The notes beneath the pieces are model-generated. The model saw only the letters and a list, made by a program, of their open reading frames with translations, searched no databases and was not told the origin of the DNA. DNA of 64,000 nucleotides from Alopecurus myosuroides (Eukaryota; Streptophyta; Magnoliopsida; Poales; Poaceae). Shown here piece by piece: positions 47,470-57,033 of the stretch (position 1 is the stretch's first letter; each line of letters starts with the position of its first letter). The stretch spans positions 54,726,081-54,790,080 of the forward strand of contig CM054061.1 in assembly GCA_028641055.1 (NCBI GenBank), given 5' to 3'. The translations under genes and the position numbers were made by a program.

Positions 47470-47870
47470 ATATTTGAGTATTTTCTTGTACGGACCTAAC
47501 TCCTAATAGCCCAAGAAAATGATTAACGCGTGAGAACAAAAACCAAAAGTACTACTACATGAGCATCAAGCATAGTAAAATGATCCCCTCAACCTGACGA
47601 AGACATAAACAGGACTACATGAGCATTTATTAATTACATTCCAAGATCCGACGATGCATGCTGTTCCTCAAGAAAAGGTGTCTAGCCTTGTAAGCCTGGC
47701 CAGCCACTTCCGTCCATCTTCACAGAATAATTCTCACGGATCTTTCGAAGGAACTTGCCAAAAACAAACAGATATACACTAGACAAGCAGGAAGGATAAT
47801 ATCATGAATGGAAGAGGTTAAGGTAGTGGAGTTAGGCATGCTGATCGTGGATGGCTTCGGTGTCAAGAGC

Positions 47871-48127
47871 GGCCCTTTTTGGCTGTCCAGAAGGCGATTG
47901 TCCCCTGGAGCGTCATCGGAATCCGTTGCAACTTGTATGTGACAGAAAGGCTGGCTTCTGCATGTCCATGTGGAGCTAGCGTCAGCTCCCCACTTCCTGC
48001 AAGGGGCATATGCCCCCATCACTCTCTACCCAATGCCTCTCACGCATCAGGTTTTTATACTCTCAAGTTGGCAAAGATGTCTGGGAGTAGTGCTCTCTCC
48101 CATTCCGCCGTTTCTCTGCTATATAAG
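47871..48127 (+). promoter_or_regulatory. Promoter of RTFL copy 4: conserved box and TATA box
   Basis: The box (47871-47907) has a few differences (GGCCCTTTTTGGCTGTCC). TATATAAG is at 48120-48127, 152 bp before the ATG. The leader is longer than in the other copies and has no ATG. Confidence 0.6.
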
Positions 48128-48271
48128 CATGGCAACCGATTGACACTTGGCCACAACCACAGCAAAGGCAGGCAGATCCATCCAGCAGCAGCAGTGCCAG
48201 AGAGCCTCTTCCTGCTCGCCTAGCTAGCTCAATCACACCACTCTCCCTGTTCAGGAGCTAGCTATCTCAGG

Positions 48272-48409
48272 ATGGACAAGGTGAAGATCAGCCATGGGAA
48301 GCACATGGGATCAGGAGGGCGAAGGCTGAGCAGGATGATGAGGGAGCACAAGGCCAGGCTTTACATCATCCGGCGATGCGTCGTCATGCTCCTCTGCTGC
48401 CATGACTGA
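48272..48409 (+). CDS. RTFL/DVL small peptide, copy 4 (45 aa)
   Basis: The most divergent N-terminus: MDKVKISHGKHMGSGGRR (residues 1-18), with one fewer residue in the linker and RR replacing two of the glycines. The RTF domain (residues 19-45) is identical to the other copies, including the IIRRC and LLCCHD blocks. The first residues mix features of copy 1 (KIS) and copies 2 and 3 (SHGK), suggesting gene conversion or an intermediate position in the duplication. The stop is TGA. Its 3' flank received a MITE 345 bp after the stop. Family and role as for the other copies. Confidence 0.9.
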   Translation: MDKVKISHGKHMGSGGRRLSRMMREHKARLYIIRRCVVMLLCCHD

Positions 48410-48754
48410 CCCAGCTCTGCTCTGCTCTGACACTACAATAGGTGTTCTGTTCTTGATTTCGACCTCCTTAGTTTCTAGATTGACAAATTCTTTGGTGTGT
48501 GCGTGTGTGTGTGTACATGGAGTAGTTCAGAAGTTTCAGGTAGATGTAGTTAACGGTTTTGGTCTCGTGTCTCCTAAGTCCTGCAATGGCAAGGATGTGC
48601 ATGTGTTGATCTCTGTTAGGAGTTGGCAACCTTTGTTGTGTTTTTGCTCCATCAGAAATAAAAGATCTCGGGAAAATTTGGAAAGAAATATGAAATATCT
48701 CAGATAAGGTTTATCTCTTGGTATTCCATTTTAGGATCTGAAATGTTGAAGCAT

Positions 48755-48955
48755 GGAAATTAATCCTATACGACCACGCGTGAAAGACCCAATGGTGGAC
48801 CTCCCAAAGAACCGTACACGTCCCCAAAACAAATCTCAAAGCAAGGCTAGAGGGTGGTTAGGCTAATGAAAACAACTTGATTTGCCACGCGTCGGAATCT
48901 GGTCGTGGTCTACCATGGGGTCGTTCACGCATTGGGTCGTATAGGATTAATTTCC
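48755..48955. mobile_element. Mutator-like MITE (201 bp)
   Basis: The ends are perfect inverted repeats of 21 bp (GGAAATTAATCCTATACGAC plus one base at the left end, its complement at the right end). The 9-bp target TTGAAGCAT is duplicated exactly at 48746-48754 and 48956-48964. A 9-bp duplication is the mark of Mutator-like elements. No coding capacity. The insertion is absent at the matching place in units 1-3. Confidence 0.9.
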
Positions 48956-49205
48956 TTGAAGCATGATTCTGTCTCGTTGACTATCATCTCCAATATATCA
49001 GGGCAATGTCCTGGCATTTCCATTTGTTCAATATTTCTAACATTAAAATCATATTTGAGAATGGAGGGTTCATTGAATATTTTGTCAAATTTGCACTTAC
49101 TTTGAGCGACTCGAGTATATACACAACTCCTTATGCTTGGGGATACTAGCTTTATAACAGCATTGAATAAATCACTTTTCCAAAAAAAAAAAATCCAGAT
49201 TTAGA

Positions 49206-49574
49206 TTTTAAGACCATGAAAATGCTTGGACTTAGGATCGTGCCTCTCGATCTGCTCCAAGGTGTCGGCCTCCCCCCATTCGCGTAATCCATGCACTCCG
49301 TGGTGAGGAGGTGAGCTTGGGTCCCATACGCGTAATCCATGCACTCCGTGGTGAGGAGGTGAGCTTGGGTCCCATACCATGGGCACTGCTGGTAGATGAA
49401 GTTGTTGCAGACCTCCATCACCTAGAAGCCTAACCTGGGCATCGCATCTGACCGTCGCGAAGATGTGGGTGTCCATAGCCTTGATGGGGCCGGGATCGGG
49501 TGGGGGAGCGAAGTTTGTCGAAGCAGTCCGCAATGAACTCGAGGGACACAAAGAGGACCACCTGAACGGACAAC
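49206..49574 (-). pseudogene. Gene-like fragment with a 48-bp tandem duplication
   Basis: On minus the frame 49201-49551 has a tandem duplication of 16 residues (VWDPSSPPHHGVHGLR repeated). An overlapping minus frame reads YGTQAHLLTTECMDYA twice. One of these may derive from a captured gene fragment, but I do not recognise it. No start, intron or promoter can be argued. Confidence 0.3.
49282..49377. repeat. 48-bp tandem duplication
   Basis: Two exact adjacent copies of a 48-bp unit beginning GCGTAATCCATGCACTCCGT, at 49282-49329 and 49330-49377. The length is a multiple of three, so a frame would be kept. Confidence 0.9.
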
Positions 49575-49945
49575 GAAGTCGCCTAGGAGGGGGGTGAATA
49601 GACGATTAAAACTTTTCCGGTTAAGTCTTGCTAAATGCGGAAATAAACTAGGTGTTTAAATTAACAAGCACACAACCTAAATATTATAGGCTCAACTATA
49701 TGCACCAACAACTTATGCTAAGCAAGACAAGTACCAAGGTAATAGCAAGATAAATGACTTCAAGCACGAAGGCTATCACAATGTAAATTACATAAATAAA
49801 TAGCTCGGGTATAGAAATAACCGAGACATACGGAGACGATGATGTATTCCCGAGTTCCTCCTTTTGAGAGGAGTACGTCTCGTTAGAGGGGTGTGAGCTC
49901 GCCACAAAAGGCCTTGTCGAGGATGTGAACTAGACAATCCCCATG
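49575..49945 (-). mobile_element. Reverse-oriented fragment of the 3044-4104 repeat family
   Basis: It begins GTCGCCTAGGAGGGGGGTGAATAG, the reverse of the family end seen at 10270-10297. It continues with GGAATAC-type and GAGACGTACTC-type blocks in reverse order (49850-49890). It is cut off near 49945. Confidence 0.6.
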
Positions 49946-50694
49946 GTTAGGGACCCGGGGTTTTGTAAAGGAAGAGGGCGCTGGTGGACTACTCGATTTG
50001 ACGGGTTACTGCCCGCCGGAATTATTTCGATGATGTAAAAAGGTGTCGATTGCAGGGGTGCTCTCCAGAGATTAGATCTCGGTTAGCTCTGAATCTAGGG
50101 TTGTCTGTTCCCGTTGTGACCCCCTCCCATGCTTTATATAGGTACCAGGGGTCTCAAGGGTTGTACATGTATTGGACTTCGACTCCAAGTCGATAACTAC
50201 TCTTTCCTAATCTTGTTGATGTAGACTTTCCTTCTCTTGCGTCCCGAATCTCTGTGGGTTTATGTATACATCACTTGAGGAGTCTTATAGTACCCCTTAA
50301 CGGCCCGCACCGGGTACCCTCCTAAGGGAGGGTCTCTCGGGTACCCCCACAGCAGTAGCCCCCAAGTGCCTGATGGAGTCGAAGACTCAATCTACGGACT
50401 CGAACTTCGCAGGCGGATTACTCCACGTACTTTTACTGCAAATAACCTTTCTATGAGGTAAATGATTATACGGGTTTGAGCTACTCGACGGGTCGAGGTC
50501 AATTATTCTCACTCGGGGGGAATACACCGATTAATCTACTCAGGGTTTGAGTCCTCTGGCTTGATCCTAGAAAATTCGACTCGAGCTGCTGAAGTCTTAC
50601 CGAGTCGAATTCCAGTTATCAGTTAGTTTTACCTTATGCGTTCATCAGGATTTTCATCATACCTGTTGGTACGGAAAATATTAGGTAGGGTGAG
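49946..50694. mobile_element. LTR-like noncoding sequence
   Basis: It contains a TTTATATAGGTACC TATA-like site (50138-50152) and a GGGTACCC inverted repeat pair (50314-50349) followed by CAGTAGCCCCCAAGTGC, phrases typical of grass gypsy LTRs. Neither end was defined. It abuts the pol fragment at about 50695. Confidence 0.4.
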
Positions 50695-52348
50695 ATAAGA
50701 CGTTTTCATGGTCTTGCCGGTTTCTATCGTTGTTTTGTGAAGGATTTTTCAACCATTGCTTGCCCTTTAAATGAGCTTACAAAGAAGAATGTACCGTTTG
50801 TTTGGGGCAATTCTCAACAAAAAGCTTTCGGTACCCTCAAGAAATGTTTGACCAAAGCACCTTTGCTTGTTTTGCCGGATTTTGAGAAACTTTTGAGATT
50901 GAATGTGATGCTAGTGGAATAAGCGTTGGTGGCGTTCTTATGCAAAATCGACGCCCCGTTGCTTATCATAGTGAAAAAATAGATGGTGCTACACTCAATT
51001 ACGCAATTTATGACAAGGAACTATTTGCTTTGGTTAGAGTCTTGGAAGTTTGTCAACACTATCTTTGCCCTAAAGAATTTGTTATTCATTCCGATCATGA
51101 GTTTGGCAACACTATCTTTGCCCTAAAGAATTTGTTATTCATTCCGATCATGAATCCTTGAAATATTTGAAAAGGCAAGCTATTTGAACAAAAGACATGC
51201 TAAATGGGTAGAATTCATTGAATCTTTTCCTTATGTCATTAAGTACAATAAAGGTAAATAAAATGTTGTAGCGGATGCTTTGTCTCGAAAAGAATGTCTT
51301 CTTACACGCCTTAAAATCAACGTGATTGGTTTGGATGAGATCAAAGACTTATACTCTTCCGATGTTTTCTTTGGACCCATTTTCGAAAAATGCTTGCCCA
51401 ATCAGGTTTTTGATGACTACTATCTCCACAAAAAGTTCTTGTTTAAGGCTAACAAATTGTGTATTCCGGAGTCCTCTCTTCGTTTGTTGTTACTGAAGGA
51501 ATCACATGAAGGGGGTCGCATGGGACACTTTGTAAGGGACAAGACCTACGCCATGCTCTCCAACCACTACTACCTAAGATGAGGCACCAAGTTGAAAGAC
51601 TCGTCAAGCGATGTCCTACATGTCTCCGACCTAAGTCTACTTCCAACCCTCATGGTCTTTATTTGCCATTACATTAACCGCATGTTACTTGGAGTGACAT
51701 TAACATGGACTTTGTGTTAGGACTACCATGCACTAAAACAAACATGGACTCAATCTTTTTCGTTGTTGATCGTTTCTCTAAGTTGGCATATTTCATTCCT
51801 TGCAATAGAACGGACGATGCTTCACATGTCGCAAATTTGTTTTTCAGGGAAATTGTGCGTACATGGTGTGCCCACGTCAACTGTGTCGGATCGAGATGTC
51901 AAGTTCACGTCCTACTTTTTGAAGACTTTGATGGCCAAGCTTGCCATCAAGCTACTTTTCTCCACCGCCTACCACCCACAAACGGATGGCCAAACCGAAG
52001 TGGTGAATTGAACGCTCTCTTCACTCCTACGGGCATTGATCAAGCCCAACCTCAAGAATTGGGAGGAATGCATCCCCCATGCCGATTTCGCGTACAATCG
52101 AGCTTTTCACCAAACTACTAAGACAAGCCCCTTCGAGATCGTCTACGACTTCAACTCAAACACCGCACTTGACATCCTACCATTTCCTCTCCGTGAACAA
52201 GTCAACATGGACATCGACAAGCGCACCGACTACATCAAGAAGCTACATGAATCCACAAGAGATACACTTGAGAAGCATGCCGAGCACCAAGCATCCATGA
52301 TGAACAAGAAGCCCATGGTGCTCCAAGAAGGCGACCTCGTTTGGCTAC
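50695..52348 (+). pseudogene. Ty3/gypsy pol fragment: RT end, RNase H, integrase
   Basis: It starts inside RT (FHGLAGFYRCFVKDFSTI). RNase H follows, with [10 protein letters not shown], then [19 protein letters not shown] and FVIHSDHE. Integrase comes next: zinc-binding HEGGRMGHFVRDKTYAML with RCPTCLRPKS, then core pieces [27 protein letters not shown] and [16 protein letters not shown]. It ends at LQEGDLVWL, where element B is inserted. Several stops, a frameshift near 51870 and a 53-bp duplication (51048-51153) break the frame. Gag, protease and the RT core are missing. It cannot be functional. Confidence 0.88.
51048..51153. repeat. 53-bp tandem duplication in RNase H
   Basis: 51048-51100 and 51101-51153 are the same 53 bp apart from one base (GTTTGTCAAC versus GTTTGGCAAC). 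The length is not a multiple of three, so the duplication itself shifts the frame. Confidence 0.85.
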
Positions 52349-53200
52349 TGGTGGTGCAGGTCTTGCACTCGTTGGGAGACCCCAAGAGGAAGGTATGATG
52401 AGCACAACAGCAGTTTTCCCTCAGTAAGAAACCAAGGTTTAATTGACCAGGAGGAGGAAGGAGTAACTTCAGAAGGTTGAAGCAGCTGAGATGGCAGGGC
52501 GCACTACCGGTTCAGAAGCAACGTGGAACCTACACAACACAATCAAATCACTTTGCCCCAACAAAGAAGTGAGGTTGTCAATCTCACCGGTTTTGTTGAA
52601 CACAAAGAGGTTAAATATATGGTGTGGAAAACAGTATGAAAGCATTATGAAAGCAGTAGGTGTTTTATCAGTATGAGGAAAAAGGACCGGGGTCCACAGT
52701 TCACTAGTAGTGTCTCTCCGTGAAAGATAAATAACATGTGTGGTGAACAAATTACAGCTGGGCAATTGAAAAAAACGAATGTTGCACCGTAGTGCATATG
52801 CAAGACATAAAGATTACTATGTGATTCATGTGGGCATGACAGCAAAATACATAGACCGTCATCCAACTGCATCTATGTCTAATAATCCACCCTCCGAATA
52901 TCATCCGAACAAACGTTGGGTATTAAGTTGCAAGCAACAGATTATCGCTGTAAGCAAAGTGTGTAATATAAACAATGTAAACTAGGTAAACACCGTTGTT
53001 TTCTCCCTAATGGTAACAGCACATCCTCCATCCATCACGTTTCTGTCACTCGAGCATAGATGCAAAGGAGGCATGAACCTACTATCGAGCATAAATACTC
53101 CCTCTTGGAGTTACTAGCATCTACTTGGCCAGAGCATCTACTAATAATGAAGAGTGTGCAAGATCATAAATAGCATATGCATGAAAATAACATGATAGAT
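52349..53200 (-). repeat. 3' LTR of element B, truncated
   Basis: This plus-orientation text runs from TGGTGGTGCAGGTC (the LTR end on minus) to AACATGATAGATTGA. It then joins GGCTAGCAAAAGACTGGGAG, an internal-region phrase of A (18500-18522). The U3 part and about 1 kb of internal sequence are therefore missing. Confidence 0.75.
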
Positions 53201-54832
53201 TGAGGCTAGCAAAAGACTGGGAGCGACAAATCAAGAGCATAAGAGCCATAATCATGCATAGAGACATAAACATCATTAATCAAAGTATAAGTGGTACCAC
53301 AAGTTCAAAAACTAAATGATCATGGAGGCTATTAGTGACCGGTTCATAGTCATAAACATGGTGTGAGCATGCGCCAAGTCAACCAAATAAAATATTCAAA
53401 GAAGAACACCACAAATTTGTGCTTCAATATGGCAAGAACAACTCATGATTATTTCAATGGCACATTAAACACTCTCAGCTATTTGAGGCTAATCATGCTA
53501 CTAAATAAACACAAGGCTTTAGAACTAAAATAACATCTAGCATGATATGAAAAGTCTCGCCACAATCTATACAAGTTTCTACTTGCACCGTTAAAAATTC
53601 TACCTCAAGCAGCAGTTTCTTTTCCCAACAAGCACCATACAAACATGCTTTAACAAAAACTCTCTAAAATCTACAGCAAGCGAAAAATGAGAGGACTAAC
53701 ATAAAACTACTAAAACTAACAGATCTGAATAAGAGATGCAATGAAAACAAGAGCTAAACAGGAATTTTTGCAGCAACTAGAAAAAAACTAAGAATACTAG
53801 CATAGCAAGTATTCAAACGAAAAAACGGAGCGTGTCTCTCTCCCAAACAAAGAATGCTAGGGTCCAACTATATTATTGCAACAAGAAAAACAAAATAAAA
53901 CAAAGGAAAACAAAAGAAAAACAAACAGACGCTCCAAGTAAACTTCATATGATGTGACCGAATAAAAATATAGTTTCACGAGAAGTGACCTAATAGATAG
54001 TTGATGAAGAAGGGGATGCCTTAGGCATACCCAAGCTTAGATGCTTGAGTATTCTAAAAAAAAATATGCTTGGATGAACCACGGGGGCATCCCCAAGCTT
54101 TGACCTTGAATTCTTCTTGATCGCATATATCACATATTCTCTTGACCCTTGAAAACTTCCTTCACACCACACTCAAACAGTAATTCGCATCAGAGGGTTA
54201 GTGCAACAATTAAAAATCCATTGGTTCTGTATGGAACAAGTGCTATTTATAATTTTAAACATTAGCTACAGCCACTGATGTATCGTGAAGCAAAGAAACC
54301 CACTTGACATCGCAAAAGAGCAAATGCAAGAAAAATGGCAGAATCTGTCAAAACCAGAACAGTCTGTAAAGACGAATCTTTTCGAGGCACTTACGTTGCT
54401 CAGATCGAACAACTTAAATAACTAAAAACTTGCATAATTAGCCAAGTAATAGAACAAGAAATTTCATGTCATTCTGATTTTTCTATGATTTATACGATTT
54501 TTTTCAGTGGACAGCAGAAATTTGTTTCCTGCGCAGAAATCCGAAAACCAACTCCAACTTTCGTCAGATTCCTTACTTGGCACTACTAAAACATGAAAAG
54601 AAAGATAAAAAGGATTCGCTAGAAGTATCCAAACCCTTTACTCAAAGAAAACAGAGGAAAAAAAAGCAAAAATAAAACCATGGGTTATCTCCCAAGAAGT
54701 GTTTTTATTTTACGCCTTTTAGCTAGGCCCAGAAAAGTGGAATCAAGTATTTTCAAGTGAAGAAGCATCAAAATTGTAACTTGTTCGAATAATGGAATCA
54801 AAAGGAAACTTCATTCTATTTCTAGGAAAGTG
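53201..54832 (-). other. Noncoding 3' internal region of element B
   Basis: It matches the reverse complement of 17004-18520 in element A, including the paired AGCTTGGGGATGCCC-like phrases (54010-54105). No ORF. Confidence 0.75.
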
Positions 54833-55558
54833 TTACATGCCTTTCTTGAGTGGGAACTGAAATTTAATATTCCCCTCTTTCGTATCAATAACAGAACCAA
54901 CTGTTCTAAGAAAAGGTCTTCCCAAAACAATTGGACAAGTAGCATTGCATTCAATATTCAAGACAACAAAATCAACGGGGACAAGAGTATTATTAACCAT
55001 GATAATAACATCATCAACTCTCCCCAAAGGTTTCTTTCTAACATTATCAATAAGACGAATATCCAAATAACAAGGTTCCAATGGTGGTAAATCGAGAATA
55101 TCATAGAGTTTCTTGGGCATAACAGAGATACTAGCACCAATATCACATAGAGCATTGCAATAAATATCATTAACTTTCATTTTAATAATAGGTGCCTAAA
55201 CATCATCTAGCTTTTGAGGGATAGAGGCTTCACATCTTAATTCATCCTCTCTAATTTGCATGAGAGCATTTGTAACATGTGTTGTGAAAGCCATATTCAT
55301 AGCACTAGCATTAGGACAACTAGCAAGTTTTTGTAAGAACTTAATCACTTCATTTATGTTGCAATCATCAAAGTCAATATTATTTTTATCAAAGATAATG
55401 GGACCATTGTCTCCCATATTTCTAAAAATTTCAGCACTTTTATCAGGAACATTTTTAGCAGTTTCAGGCAGTCTTGCATTTTTACTAGCAGAAGTGGGAG
55501 TATTTCCAACACCAATTACTTTACCATTGATAGTAGAAGGTTTTCTAGCATGAGAATC
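54833..55558 (-). pseudogene. Protease region of element B, broken
   Basis: The minus frame 54833-55180 carries an aspartic-protease core: ALCDIGASISVMPKKLYD, where C-D-I-G-A corresponds to the D-T/S-G active site with isoleucine replacing T/S. VDFVVLNIECNATCPIVLG and GRPFLRTVGSVID follow, the usual retroviral-type flap and C-terminal blocks. A linker frame, 55196-55417 (DCNINEVIKFLQKLASC), joins it to gag. Two stops separate gag, linker and protease (55559-55561 and 55196-55198). The function would be cleavage of the Gag polyprotein. Nothing follows it that encodes RT. Confidence 0.75.
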
Positions 55559-56836
55559 TTAAGTTTTACTAGTTGTGGTAATGGTGCAAACATTAGCTAT
55601 ATTATTCTTTCTAGCTATTTCATCTTCTTTTTCCCATCTAGCATGCAATTCAGCTAACACCCTAAAATTATCATCAATTTGAATTTGGATAGCATTCAAA
55701 GTTTTACTTTCTTTAACATCACGAGGAAAAACCTTTAGTTTCATAAAATCAACATCAAGAGCAAGGCTATCAACTTTAGAAGCAAGAACATCAATTTTGC
55801 CAAAATTTTCCTCAACAGATTTATTAAAAGCAGTTTGTGTACGAATAAAAAATTTAAGCATGTTCTCAAGATCAGAGGGTACACTTTTATTTTTGTTGTA
55901 GGAAATACCATAATAATTACCATAATAATTTCTATTATTGGGTGGATATGGCCTATAATTGTTGCTACCAAAATTGTTCCTATAAGCATTGTTGTTAAAA
56001 TTATTACTTTTAATGAAGTTCACATCAACATGCTCTTCTTGAGCAACCAAAGAAGCTAAAGGAACATTATTTGGATCAATAGGAGCATGGCCATTCACAA
56101 GCATATACATAATAGCATCAAGTCTTTCATTCAAAGAGGAGGTTTCTTTAACAGAATTTACCTTCTTACCAGTTGTAGCTGTCTCAGTGTGCCACTCAGA
56201 ATAAGTTACCATCATATCATCAAGAAGCTTTTTTGCTGCCCCCAAGGTCATCGACATAAAGGTTCCTTCAGCAGCTGAATCCAAAAGGTTTCTTGAAGAA
56301 AAATCCAGACATGCATAAAAGGTTTGGATGATCATCCAAGTAGTCAGTCCATGAGTGGGACAATTCTTTACTAAAGATTTCATTCTTTCCCAAGATTTAG
56401 CAACATGCTCATTATCAAGTTGCTTAAAATTCATAATGATACTTCTTAAAGATATAATCTTAGTAGGAGGATAATATTTTCCAATGAAAACATCTTTACA
56501 CTTAGTCCAAGAATCAATACTATTTCTAGACAAAGACAACAACCATTCTTTAGCTCTTCCTCTCAAAGAGAAAGGAAACAATTTCAGTTTAATAATATTG
56601 CCATCAACATATTTATATTTTTGCATCTCACATAATTCAACAAAATTATTAAGATGGGCAACAACATCATCAGTACTAACACCAGAAAATTGCTCTCTCA
56701 TAACAATGTTTAACAGGGCAGGCTTTATCTCATAAAAATCAGCAGTAGGAGCAGGTGGAGCAATAGGTGTCCTAATGAAATCATTGTTGTTGGTGCTAGT
56801 AAAGTCACACAACTTAGTGTTCTCAGGAGTGGTCAT
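55559..56836 (-). CDS. Gag protein of element B (425 aa)
   Basis: The start is taken at 56836 (MTTPENTKL), because the upstream part of the longer frame to 57070 reads through the PBS and leader. Residues about 35-260 form a retrotransposon Gag domain: PTADFYEIKPALLNIV, LFPFSLRGRAKEWLLSLS and FIGKYYPPTKIISLR. A repetitive Asn/Tyr-rich stretch (NNNAYRNNFGSNNYRPYPPN) follows, then a charged coiled-coil-like tail (VDSLALDVDFMKLK). No CCHC zinc knuckle was seen. The frame is intact from 56836 to the TAA at 55559. Gag normally packages element RNA into virus-like particles; here it may be supplied in trans to relatives such as element A, which is an inference. Confidence 0.85.
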   Translation of the reverse strand: MTTPENTKLCDFTSTNNNDFIRTPIAPPAPTADFYEIKPALLNIVMREQFSGVSTDDVVAHLNNFVELCEMQKYKYVDGNIIKLKLFPFSLRGRAKEWLLSLSRNSIDSWTKCKDVFIGKYYPPTKIISLRSIIMNFKQLDNEHVAKSWERMKSLVKNCPTHGLTTWMIIQTFYACLDFSSRNLLDSAAEGTFMSMTLGAAKKLLDDMMVTYSEWHTETATTGKKVNSVKETSSLNERLDAIMYMLVNGHAPIDPNNVPLASLVAQEEHVDVNFIKSNNFNNNAYRNNFGSNNYRPYPPNNRNYYGNYYGISYNKNKSVPSDLENMLKFFIRTQTAFNKSVEENFGKIDVLASKVDSLALDVDFMKLKVFPRDVKESKTLNAIQIQIDDNFRVLAELHARWEKEDEIARKNNIANVCTITTTSKT

Positions 56837-57007
56837 TTTAACAAAACTAAAAACAAGAATAAAACTACAGCTAGAATAAGAACTAATTTTTTTTGTGTTT
56901 TTGATAAAGAGAAGCAAACAAGACAAAATAAAATAAACTAAGTAAAACAAAAACAAAGTAAACAGATTGGAAGTGAGAGACTCCCCTTGCAGAAATTCTC
57001 TTCCTCC

Positions 57008-57027
57008 CCGGCAACGGCGCCAGAAAA
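57008..57027 (-). other. Primer binding site of element B
   Basis: The plus text CCGGCAACGGCGCCAGAAAA is the reverse complement of TTTTCTGGCGCCGTTGCCGG. The site reads TGGCGCCGTTGCCGGGGA on minus and lies a few bases inside the 5' LTR end at 57034. It retains the consensus, unlike the site in element A. Confidence 0.78.
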
Positions 57028-57033
57028 GCAGCT

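Larger units (their letters stand above)
47470..49205 (+). repeat. RTFL tandem unit 4 (shortened head, carries a MITE)
   Basis: Homology with the other units begins near CTTGTACGGACCTAACTCC; the AT-rich head of units 1-3 is not recognisable. It ends with the shared tail CTTTTCCAAA...CCAGATTTAG. A 201-bp MITE interrupts the 3' part at 48755-48955; without it the order matches unit 3 (41245-41290). Confidence 0.75.

Noticed and set aside
55835..56278. Plus-strand frames opposite gag
   Set aside because: They are antisense shadows of the Gag frame, with no domain of their own.
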